This document shows, piece after piece, positions 1 through 6,722 of a stretch of 7,358 nt of DNA (position 1 is its first letter; each line of letters begins with the position of its first letter). The stretch is from Methanosphaera sp. (GTDB lineage Archaea; Methanobacteriota; Methanobacteria; Methanobacteriales; Methanobacteriaceae), in NCBI GenBank assembly GCA_013330915.1, contig DUHK01000126.1, forward strand, positions 1 to 7,358. Direction: 5' to 3'. Under the pieces are notes generated by a model that was given only the letters and a program-made list of their open reading frames with translations, made no database searches and was not told the origin of the DNA. The position numbers were made by a program, and so were the translations under genes.

Positions 1-720
1 GTGGGAATAGGATCAATAAGACCATTTGACCATGGGGCAGACATAATTGCAAGCAGTGCAACAAAATACATCGGAGGACACGGAACAACACTTGGTGGAG
101 TAATAATCGAAAAAGGAGACTTTAACTGGGATAACGGAAAATTCCCTGGATTAACCCAACCTGATGAAACATACAATGGACTGAAATTCTACGAAACATT
201 CGGTCCGGCAGCATTCACAACAAGAATCAGAGCAGTACTCGGAAGAGACACAGGAGCAGTACCAAGTCCATTCGGTTCATTCCTATTACTGCAGGGACTG
301 GAAACACTAAGTTTAAGAATAGAAAGACATGCCGAAAACGCACTTGCAGTTGCAAAACACTTGGAAGCACATCCAAAAGTTGCTTGGGTAACATATTCCG
401 GTCTTGAAAGCAGTCCAAACCATGAAGTAGCAAAGAAATATGCAGAAAAAGGTTATGGTGGAATAGTTTCATTCGGATTAAAAGCAGGTTATCAGGGAGC
501 AATTGACTTTATCAACAACACCCAATTATTATCATTACTGGCAAACATAGGTGATGCAAAATCATTGGTAATACATCCTGCATCAACAACCCACTCCCAA
601 CTAACAGAGGAACAACAAAGAGCAACCGGTGTAACTCCTGACTTAATAAGGTTTGCTGTTGGAATTGAAGACTTGGAAGACATTTTAGCCGATGTGGATC
701 AGGCTCTTGAAAAAATTTAA
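1..720 (+). CDS. metY: O-acetylhomoserine sulfhydrylase (MetY), C-terminal part, 5' end outside window
   Basis: This is the C-terminal 239 codons of a cytosolic PLP enzyme of the Cys/Met metabolism family. It makes homocysteine from O-acetylhomoserine and sulfide. The PLP-binding lysine is K22 of the visible part, in SATKYIGGHGTTLGG, the signature of MetY proteins. The segment around residues 34-75 (FNWDNGKFPGL, then FGPAAF and RIRAVLGRD) and the stretch GLETLSLRIERHAENA are also typical. HPASTTHSQL (from residue 192) and IRFAVGIED, whose R217 should hold the substrate carboxylate, mark the C-terminal domain. Full-length relatives have about 420-430 residues, so roughly 190 are missing upstream. 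The GTG at position 1 is therefore an internal valine, not a start. The next gene, metX on the same strand, makes its substrate. The family assignment is firm. The acyl group (acetyl or succinyl) is inferred. Confidence 0.93.
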   Translation: MGIGSIRPFDHGADIIASSATKYIGGHGTTLGGVIIEKGDFNWDNGKFPGLTQPDETYNGLKFYETFGPAAFTTRIRAVLGRDTGAVPSPFGSFLLLQGLETLSLRIERHAENALAVAKHLEAHPKVAWVTYSGLESSPNHEVAKKYAEKGYGGIVSFGLKAGYQGAIDFINNTQLLSLLANIGDAKSLVIHPASTTHSQLTEEQQRATGVTPDLIRFAVGIEDLEDILADVDQALEKI

Positions 721-728
721 TCAACACG

Positions 729-764
729 TTTTTCATACAATCACCCCCACTAATTACTTTTTTT
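729..764 (+). terminator. Oligo-T tracts after metY, possible archaeal terminator
   Basis: A run of five T at 729-733 and one of seven T at 758-764 follow the metY stop codon. Archaeal RNA polymerase commonly terminates at such T-runs without a hairpin. If active, this would separate metY from metX transcription. Confidence 0.35.
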
Positions 765-784
765 AATCTTAAAATTCAATCAAA

Positions 785-830
785 TTTTAACATTATCTTC
801 CTGTTTTATAACAAATGTTAAATGTTAAAA
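785..830 (+). promoter_or_regulatory. Inverted and tandem repeat in the metX promoter, candidate operator
   Basis: TTTTAACATT at 785-794 is exactly inverted as AATGTTAAAA at 821-830, with 26 bp between the arms. The right arm is preceded by another copy of its core, AAATGTTA at 813-820, so the right side is a tandem AAATGTTA-AATGTTA. A TATA-like TTTTATAA at 804-811 lies between the arms. A second candidate, AATATAAAA at 833-841, lies just after the right arm. In both cases the repeats overlap or abut the basal promoter, as archaeal repressor operators often do. That a methionine-related regulator binds here is inference, and I know no named factor with this motif. Confidence 0.4.
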
Positions 831-864
831 ATAATATAAAAATAATTAATATAAACGGTTGTAA

Positions 865-872
865 AAGGAGGT
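865..872 (+). promoter_or_regulatory. Strong Shine-Dalgarno site that sets the TTG start of metX
   Basis: AAGGAGGT ends 7 bases before the TTG at 880. This is the best ribosome-binding site in the region, and it supports TTG as the start codon because no ATG or GTG is correctly placed. Confidence 0.65.
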
Positions 873-879
873 AATTAAG

Positions 880-2355
880 TTGGCATTAAGTAAATCACTT
901 GGAACAGTAGAAACACAATATTATACATTGGAAGAAGATTTTGAATTAGAAACAGGAAATGTAATAAAAAATCCAACAATTGCCTATGAGACATATGGAA
1001 CATTAAACACTCAGAAAAGCAATGCAATTTATGTTTGTCATGCTTTGACAGGTGATGCTCATGCAGCAGGCTGGCATGATGGAGATAAGAAGCCGGGCTG
1101 GTGGAATATAATTATAGGTCCGGGCAAACCATTGGATACTAACAAGTATTTCATAGTATGTTCAAATGTACTTGGAAGTTGTAAGGGAACAACAGGACCT
1201 AGCGATATTAATCCAGATACAGGCAAGGAATATGGTTTGGATTTTCCAATCATTACAATCAAGGATATGGTAAACGCGGAAAAGAAATTAATGGATTATC
1301 TTGAAATACCACAGTTATATGCTGTCATTGGAGGTTCAATGGGCGGAATGCAGGTACTTCAATGGACATTATCATACCCTGAAATGATTAGAAACGCAAT
1401 AATGATAGCATCTGGAGCATATTCCACACCACAACAGATTGCCTTCAATGCAGTTGAAAGACAGTCAGTGATAGCAGATCCTAACTGGAATAATGGAAAA
1501 TACTATGAAACAGACAAAAAACCTGAACAAGGCCTTTCTGTAGCACGTATGATAGGACACATCACCTACTTAAGTAACGAATCAATGTATGAAAAATTCG
1601 GAAGAAGATTACAAAACAAAAATACATTCAGTTACGATTTCAGCAACGAATTCCAGGTTGAAAGTTATCTTGAACATCAGGGTTTCAGTTTCACAAAGAA
1701 ATTTGATGCAAACAGTTATCTTTACTTAACAAAAGCATTAGATTATTTTGATGTGAGAAAAAACAACTCCTTGGAAGAAGGCCTTAAGCCAATCCGGGCA
1801 AAAATGCTCATAATGTCCATAACTTCAGATTGGTTATATACACATGAACACATGGAAGAAATCGTTCTGGCTCTAAGGGCAAATAATGTTGAGGTAACCT
1901 ATTCTAAATTAAATTCGGAATATGGTCATGATGCATTTCTTATAGAAAACGGGCAGATGAACTACATAATCAGTAACTTTTTGTCAAAAGCAACCGTAAA
2001 AGATGTGATGAACAAGAATGTAGTTACACTGCAGGACAATAAAAGCGTTAAGGATGCAGCCGAACTGATGTTGACAAAAAACAGAACACACATACCTATA
2101 GTTGATTCCAATAACAAGATTATAGGAATTATCACTGCATGGGACTTATCCAAGGCAATAGCTAAAAACACAGATAACATCGAGGAAATAATGACCAGAA
2201 ATGTCTTAACGTGTTATGAAGACGATTCCATTTATGATGTGGCACATAAGATGGAAGAGCATCATATATCAGGGTTACCCGTAATAAACAAAGACCATGA
2301 AGTTATTGGTAACATTTCAACTACTCATCTATCCAACCTATTGGATTTAGAGTAA
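880..2355 (+). CDS. metX: Homoserine O-acetyltransferase (MetX) with C-terminal tandem CBS domains
   Basis: The enzyme transfers an acyl group, usually acetyl from acetyl-CoA, to the hydroxyl of homoserine, the first committed step toward methionine. Residues 1 to about 367 form an alpha/beta-hydrolase domain. It has the early HALTGDAHAAG motif (54-64), the nucleophile S153 in the GGSMGG elbow, catalytic D317 in TSDWLY, and H350 in YGHDAFL. R223 in ARMIGHITY is a family-conserved residue. Two CBS domains follow (about 372-428 and 433-488), raising the length to 491 residues against about 370 for plain MetX. CBS pairs usually bind adenine nucleotides or S-adenosylmethionine, so feedback sensing is plausible but inferred. 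The first domain has the ribose-binding pattern T-x-x-D at T419-D422; in the second the aspartate position is H483. Start is TTG at 880, chosen for its AAGGAGGT site. The substrate could be succinyl-CoA instead; the sequence alone does not settle this. Confidence 0.93.
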   Translation: MALSKSLGTVETQYYTLEEDFELETGNVIKNPTIAYETYGTLNTQKSNAIYVCHALTGDAHAAGWHDGDKKPGWWNIIIGPGKPLDTNKYFIVCSNVLGSCKGTTGPSDINPDTGKEYGLDFPIITIKDMVNAEKKLMDYLEIPQLYAVIGGSMGGMQVLQWTLSYPEMIRNAIMIASGAYSTPQQIAFNAVERQSVIADPNWNNGKYYETDKKPEQGLSVARMIGHITYLSNESMYEKFGRRLQNKNTFSYDFSNEFQVESYLEHQGFSFTKKFDANSYLYLTKALDYFDVRKNNSLEEGLKPIRAKMLIMSITSDWLYTHEHMEEIVLALRANNVEVTYSKLNSEYGHDAFLIENGQMNYIISNFLSKATVKDVMNKNVVTLQDNKSVKDAAELMLTKNRTHIPIVDSNNKIIGIITAWDLSKAIAKNTDNIEEIMTRNVLTCYEDDSIYDVAHKMEEHHISGLPVINKDHEVIGNISTTHLSNLLDLE

Positions 2356-2371
2356 TTATTTACTATACTTA

Positions 2372-2393
2372 TTTTTTTTTAAATTCTTTTTTT
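2372..2393 (+). terminator. Oligo-T terminator after metX
   Basis: Nine T at 2372-2380 and seven T at 2387-2393 lie 17-38 bases after the metX stop codon, before the convergent fbp gene. This is the usual form of an archaeal intrinsic terminator. Confidence 0.5.
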
Positions 2394-2430
2394 CAAAATT
2401 AGATTATTTTATTAAAAGGGAGATTAGGTT

Positions 2431-2447
2431 TGTAAATATTTGCATAT

Positions 2448-2452
<5 letters not shown>
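2431..2452 (-). other. Perfect 9-bp inverted repeat overlapping the fbp stop codon
   Basis: TGTAAATAT at 2431-2439 pairs exactly with ATATTTACA at 2444-2452 around a 4-base loop. Read on the minus strand the loop is GCAA, a GNRA tetraloop sequence, and the first arm contains the TAA stop of fbp (2448-2450). It could be an mRNA 3' hairpin or part of transcript-end formation. The stem has only one G-C pair, so stability is doubtful. Confidence 0.4.
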
Positions 2453-3542
<1,090 letters not shown>

Positions 3543-3550
3543 TTAGTATA

Positions 3551-3557
3551 CCTCCTC
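3551..3557 (-). promoter_or_regulatory. Strong Shine-Dalgarno site of fbp
   Basis: On the minus strand the sequence reads GAGGAGG, 8 bases before the ATG of fbp. It is among the best sites in the window and fits a highly expressed gene. Confidence 0.6.
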
Positions 3558-3614
3558 GGTAAAAAATATGATATTGATTTTACTCGTACTCCCAAGCAAT
3601 TATCAAACATTTTG

Positions 3615-3632
3615 TTTTTTTATAAAAATATT
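3615..3632 (-). promoter_or_regulatory. Candidate TATA box of fbp
   Basis: Read on the minus strand this stretch gives TATTTTTATAAAA (from 3630 down to 3618), a fair match to an archaeal TATA element. It lies about 80 bases before the start codon and would give a leader of roughly 50 bases. The rest of the 229-bp gap (3543-3771) is A/T-rich and shows no gene or RNA that I can recognise. Confidence 0.3.
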
Positions 3633-3744
3633 TTTCTTCTGCTTTGTAAAGAGATATGAATAAAAAAAATTCTTTAATAATTATTTATATTTTTTTAATT
3701 TGATGTTTATAAATTTATTTATAATTTAATTTTAATCTGGGTTT

Positions 3745-3767
3745 TTTTAAATAAAAATTAAAAAAAA
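3745..3767 (-). terminator. Oligo-T terminator after aksF
   Basis: On the minus strand eight T (3767 to 3760) begin four bases after the aksF stop codon and are followed by further short T-runs. This is a likely archaeal terminator that separates aksF from fbp. Confidence 0.45.
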
Positions 3768-3771
3768 GTAA

Positions 3772-4743
3772 TTAAAGGTTTCTGATGATTTCATCACTCA
3801 TTTCCTGGGTTGTGTTTGTTCCGCCAAGGTCTGGTGTTTTTATTTTTCCTTCTTTAACAACCTTTTCTATGGTATTTTGAATGTTATCGGCTTCCTTTTG
3901 CATTCCCAAAAATTCAAGCATAAGGCTACTTGAAAGAATCATGGCTATTGGATTTGCCTTGTTTTGTCCTGCAATGTCTGGAGCAGAACCATGTACCGGT
4001 TCAAACAGTCCGTTATCCCTTCCAATATTTGCCGAAGGTATCAGTCCCAGACTGCCAAGCAGACCTCCACCCTGGTCTGACAAAATGTCTCCGAAAAGAT
4101 TTGTCGTAACAATCACATCAAATTGTGCAGGGTTTGTTATCAGATACATTGCCATTGCATCTATGTAATAATCGTTTGCCTTGATTTGTGGATATTTTTC
4201 AGCAATTTTATAAAATGATTTCTTGAATACTCCATCTGTCAGGGGCAGTACGTTTGCCTTATGTGCTGCAGTGACTTTTTCTTTTCCAGTTTTGTCAGCA
4301 TATTCGAATGCGTAGTCACATATTCTTTCCGAACCCGTATATGTAATTTTTCTAATGGCTATTGCTTCATCACCATAATCCTCTTCCATATGGGAATATA
4401 ATCCTTCGGAATTTTCTCTTATTATAGTAAAATTAATTTTGTCATCAGTGTATGATTTTATTGGTCTTTGATTTATGTATAAATCCAATTGTCTTCTTAG
4501 AGTAACTATTGCACTTTTTTGTTCCGGAATTGATGTAACGGCACCAAAGAGTGTGGAATCACTTTCTTTACATGAGTTAATGGTTTCATCCGGTAAGTTT
4601 GTGCCGTGTTTTTCATAACATTCTTTACCGGCTTCCTGATATATGAAATCAAAGTTGGCATTAATTGTTTCTAATAGTTCAAGTGTAGGTTTCATCACTT
4701 CTTTTCCTATACCATCACCGGGAATTGTTGTAATCTTATACAA
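3772..4743 (-). CDS. aksF: Homoisocitrate / 3-isopropylmalate dehydrogenase family, AksF-like
   Basis: This NAD-dependent beta-decarboxylating dehydrogenase of 323 residues has the usual archaeal length. Family catalytic residues are in place: R83 and R93 in LRRQLDLYINQRP, R109 and Y116 in IIRENSEGLYS, K162 in HKANVL, D195 in YYIDAM, and metal ligands D219 and D223 in NLFGDILSD. D256-I257 in HGSAPDIAG is the pattern of NAD-specific members. By recall of MJ1596, the protein resembles archaeal AksF closely in the second half, which points to oxidation of homoisocitrate and its longer homologues in 2-oxosuberate synthesis for coenzyme B. Isopropylmalate dehydrogenase (LeuB) of leucine synthesis is the main alternative, and sequence alone does not separate them cleanly. 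The start is a TTG at 4743: AGGAG lies 11 bases upstream, no ATG or GTG is available, and MYKITTIPGDG matches the family N-terminus. Confidence 0.88.
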   Translation of the reverse strand: MYKITTIPGDGIGKEVMKPTLELLETINANFDFIYQEAGKECYEKHGTNLPDETINSCKESDSTLFGAVTSIPEQKSAIVTLRRQLDLYINQRPIKSYTDDKINFTIIRENSEGLYSHMEEDYGDEAIAIRKITYTGSERICDYAFEYADKTGKEKVTAAHKANVLPLTDGVFKKSFYKIAEKYPQIKANDYYIDAMAMYLITNPAQFDVIVTTNLFGDILSDQGGGLLGSLGLIPSANIGRDNGLFEPVHGSAPDIAGQNKANPIAMILSSSLMLEFLGMQKEADNIQNTIEKVVKEGKIKTPDLGGTNTTQEMSDEIIRNL

Positions 4744-4783
4744 AATAATCCGCTCTCCTAAATGTATCTATTATTATTTTGCC

Positions 4784-4804
4784 ATGATTAATTATTTATA
4801 TTAT
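4784..4804. promoter_or_regulatory. TATA-like element between divergent aksF and HEAT genes
   Basis: The 120-bp divergent gap contains TTATTTATATTAT at 4792-4804, a good archaeal TATA element for the HEAT gene (leader about 35-40 bases). Its complement reads TATAAATAA and could serve aksF in the other direction. ATGATTAA at 4784-4791 adjoins it and recurs before mdh and npdG. Which strand uses it is not known. Confidence 0.4.
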
Positions 4805-4863
4805 CCGAGGCTAAATATTATTAAATAATTTATGAAAGAAAAATACAAATTTAATGTGATATA

Positions 4864-5433
4864 ATGAGTAAAGAAGAAGTAATAGAAGCAATCAATAACC
4901 TCAACGATGAAGATGATTTTGTAAGAATTGAAGCAGAAAGTACAATTGCAATGAACATGCCTGCCGAAATCGATGTTTTACACGAGGAAGTGCTTAAGGA
5001 AGATTATCCTAAAAATACCAAATTAACCATGGTTGAATTATTAAGGGAATTAAAAGATCCTAGTTCAATTGAAATATTTGTGGAATTGTTACATGACAGA
5101 AACAAATGGGTAAGAAGACAATCCAGTTCCGCTCTGGCCGATTATGGTGACGATGCAGTAGAACAGTTAATGACAATTGTTGACGATGAAAGCTGGAGAG
5201 CACGTGGTGGAGCAGTCTGGGCATTAGCAAAAATAGCAAATCCTGATACTTTGGATGTCTTTATTAAAGCAGCAAAAGATGAAAAAAGTTTTGTCAGAGG
5301 AGGAGCAGTATTCGGTCTTGGAAATATTGGTGGTGAAGAAGCTGTTGCATCTTTAAAAGAACTTGCTGAAAGTGATGACAGCGGTTACATTAAAGCCAAT
5401 GCATTAACATTCCTTGATAAATTACAGGAATAA
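4864..5433 (+). CDS. HEAT-repeat protein of unknown function
   Basis: This soluble protein of 189 residues is built almost entirely of PBS-lyase/HEAT-type helical repeats. There are about five or six of roughly 30 residues, the clearest at 68-95, 97-126, 128-157 and 159-189. Each repeat has a hydrophobic first helix, an aspartate-containing turn and a second helix beginning near V-R-x-x-A/S, as in DRNKWVRRQSSSAL, DESWRARGGAVWAL and DEKSFVRGGAVFGL. No catalytic motif, signal peptide or membrane segment is visible. The N-terminus is acidic. Such repeats bind other proteins, so a scaffold or assembly role is possible, but no partner can be named. The name 'phycocyanobilin lyase' sometimes given to such proteins would be misleading here. 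It starts at ATG 4864 after GTGAT (4856-4860), which can pair with the 16S rRNA end. It lies 203 bp before mdh. Confidence 0.85.
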   Translation: MSKEEVIEAINNLNDEDDFVRIEAESTIAMNMPAEIDVLHEEVLKEDYPKNTKLTMVELLRELKDPSSIEIFVELLHDRNKWVRRQSSSALADYGDDAVEQLMTIVDDESWRARGGAVWALAKIANPDTLDVFIKAAKDEKSFVRGGAVFGLGNIGGEEAVASLKELAESDDSGYIKANALTFLDKLQE

Positions 5434-5452
5434 TTTTTTTTATTTTTTTTTT
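5434..5452 (+). terminator. Oligo-T terminator after the HEAT gene
   Basis: Eight T (5434-5441), one A, then ten T (5443-5452) follow the stop codon directly. It is the strongest T-tract in the window, and it suggests that mdh is transcribed from its own promoter. Confidence 0.55.
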
Positions 5453-5560
5453 AACACCTTTTCTTTATTTTTACTAATTTTTTATAAAATTATTGTATAT
5501 TTTTTATTTCATTCTTATTTTATTGTAAATATGACTCATTATCCTTTAAAATCTCTTAAG

Positions 5561-5580
5561 AAAACTTTTAATATGATTAA
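5561..5580 (+). promoter_or_regulatory. Candidate mdh promoter
   Basis: AAAACTTTTAATAT at 5561-5574 resembles a purine-rich BRE followed by a TATA element. It would place transcription start near 5595-5600 and give a leader of about 40 bases. ATGATTAA at 5573-5580 overlaps its end. The rest of the gap 5453-5636 is AT-rich, and nothing else is recognisable in it. Confidence 0.35.
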
Positions 5581-5636
5581 ATAAATAAATATTATTGATA
5601 AATTATAACTCAACGAAGTAAAAATGGAGTGATATG

Positions 5637-6590
5637 ATGGTAAAAATTACTATAATTGGAGCTTCAGGTACAATTGGAAAAAACGTGGCATTTTCATTGG
5701 CTAAAGAGGACGTAATAGATGAAATTGTTATGTACTCTAGGGAAAAAAGTCATCCAAAAGTAACGGGTGAGGTTTTGGACATGTATGATGCCCTTGCTGC
5801 TGAGGATATAGACAGTGTACTAACACCATCATGCAATGTGGAAGATATAGCAGGATCCAAGATAGTTCTCATAACATCAGGTGTTCCTAGAAAAGATGGG
5901 TATACGCGACTTGATTTGGCAGCTCCAAACGCAAAAATAATAAAGGAATATGCACAAGACATTGCAAAATATGCTCCAGATTCCATAATATTAATAGTAA
6001 CAAACCCTGTTGATGTAATGACATCAATTGCATTAGAGTATTCTGGTTTTGAAAAGAACAGGGTAATCGGTCTGGGAAATCATCTGGACTCATTAAGGCT
6101 CAAGACAATACTCTCCAGACATTTCAAAATTAACAGTGGTGAAATACATACACGTGTTATAGGTGAACACGGGGATCATATGGTGCCGCTTCTTAGTTCA
6201 ACAACAATAGGTGGTATACCTTTGAAATATTTCGCCCAGTACGAGGATTTGAATACTGATATGCTGGTTAAAAAACTCAAGAACGCGGGTGGAAACATTA
6301 TCTCCAAAAAAGGTGCTACCGAGTATGGACCTTCCTATGCTATAGGAAACCTCATATCCACAATAGTTAACGACAGCAGAAAAATCCTTACTGTAAGTAC
6401 ATATCTTGAAGGGGAAGTTGAAGGGGTCTATGATGTTTCATTGGGTGTTCCAGTCGTACTTTGTAGAAACGGTATTCAACGTATAATACCAGTTCACATG
6501 AAAGATGACGAGAGAGCAGAGTTCTTTGATGCTGCCAGAACAGTTAAAAAATGTACATATAAAATTCATGATTTGTTAAACGAAGAATAA
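5637..6590 (+). CDS. mdh: Malate dehydrogenase (LDH/MDH family, archaeal MJ0490 type)
   Basis: The enzyme interconverts oxaloacetate and malate; in methanogens this feeds the reductive branch from oxaloacetate to 2-oxoglutarate. Counting from 5637, it has 317 residues. The Rossmann loop is GASGTIG (8-14). R85 in SGVPRKDG is the arginine that distinguishes malate from lactate specificity. R91 and R154 should bind the substrate, and D151 in NHLDSLR with H178 in GEHGD form the proton relay. The end of the second beta strand reads MYSRE (S34, R35) instead of carrying the acidic residue of NAD enzymes, which suggests use of NADPH, as reported for the similar MJ0490. Two ATGs are adjacent: 5637 has better spacing (7 bases) from GGAG at 5626 and gives MVKITIIGASG, matching relatives; 5634 would add one methionine. 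It lies 132 bp before npdG, a possible NADPH source. Confidence 0.94.
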   Translation: MVKITIIGASGTIGKNVAFSLAKEDVIDEIVMYSREKSHPKVTGEVLDMYDALAAEDIDSVLTPSCNVEDIAGSKIVLITSGVPRKDGYTRLDLAAPNAKIIKEYAQDIAKYAPDSIILIVTNPVDVMTSIALEYSGFEKNRVIGLGNHLDSLRLKTILSRHFKINSGEIHTRVIGEHGDHMVPLLSSTTIGGIPLKYFAQYEDLNTDMLVKKLKNAGGNIISKKGATEYGPSYAIGNLISTIVNDSRKILTVSTYLEGEVEGVYDVSLGVPVVLCRNGIQRIIPVHMKDDERAEFFDAARTVKKCTYKIHDLLNEE

Positions 6591-6594
6591 ATCA

Positions 6595-6615
6595 TTTTTT
6601 ATTATCTTTTTTTTT
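6595..6615 (+). terminator. Oligo-T terminator after mdh
   Basis: Six T at 6595-6600 and nine T at 6607-6615 follow the mdh stop codon at 6588-6590. They likely end mdh transcription before npdG. Confidence 0.5.
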
Positions 6616-6619
6616 AAAA

Positions 6620-6689
6620 ACTATTTATAGTATGAAATATAAATAACTAAATATAGTATTAATAATGATTAATCATGATAAATGATTAA
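6620..6689 (+). promoter_or_regulatory. npdG promoter with paired near-palindromes and a 12-bp palindrome
   Basis: A probable TATA element, AAATATAAATA, lies at 6636-6646. It is flanked by two similar elements of form ACTA-N4-TAGT: ACTATTTATAGT at 6620-6631 and ACTAAATATAGT at 6646-6657, identical at 10 of 12 positions. Downstream, near the expected transcription start, is the perfect palindrome ATGATTAATCAT at 6665-6676, followed by another ATGATTAA at 6682-6689. The arrangement suggests regulated transcription. The binding protein is unknown, and AT-rich DNA produces such repeats by chance more often than balanced DNA. Confidence 0.4.
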
Positions 6690-6722
6690 AAAAAACATAT
6701 TTTTCTAATGAGGTTTAAAAAA

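Noticed and set aside
1..3. GTG at position 1 as the start of a complete short protein
   Set aside because: The PLP lysine would be at residue 22 and the whole N-terminal half of the fold would be missing. The window edge simply cuts metY.
3543..3771. Possible small RNA or tRNA in the longest intergenic gap
   Set aside because: The gap is almost entirely A/T with no cloverleaf, conserved box or GC-rich stem. It is best explained as the fbp promoter region and the aksF terminator.
3772..4743. NADP-dependent isocitrate dehydrogenase of the TCA cycle
   Set aside because: The protein is shorter than typical bacterial Icd, carries the NAD-type D256-I257 pattern, and resembles archaeal AksF/LeuB more closely.
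4864..5433. Phycocyanobilin lyase (CpcE/NblB type)
   Set aside because: Only the HEAT-like repeats are shared. A methanogen has no phycobiliproteins and no lyase-specific feature is visible.
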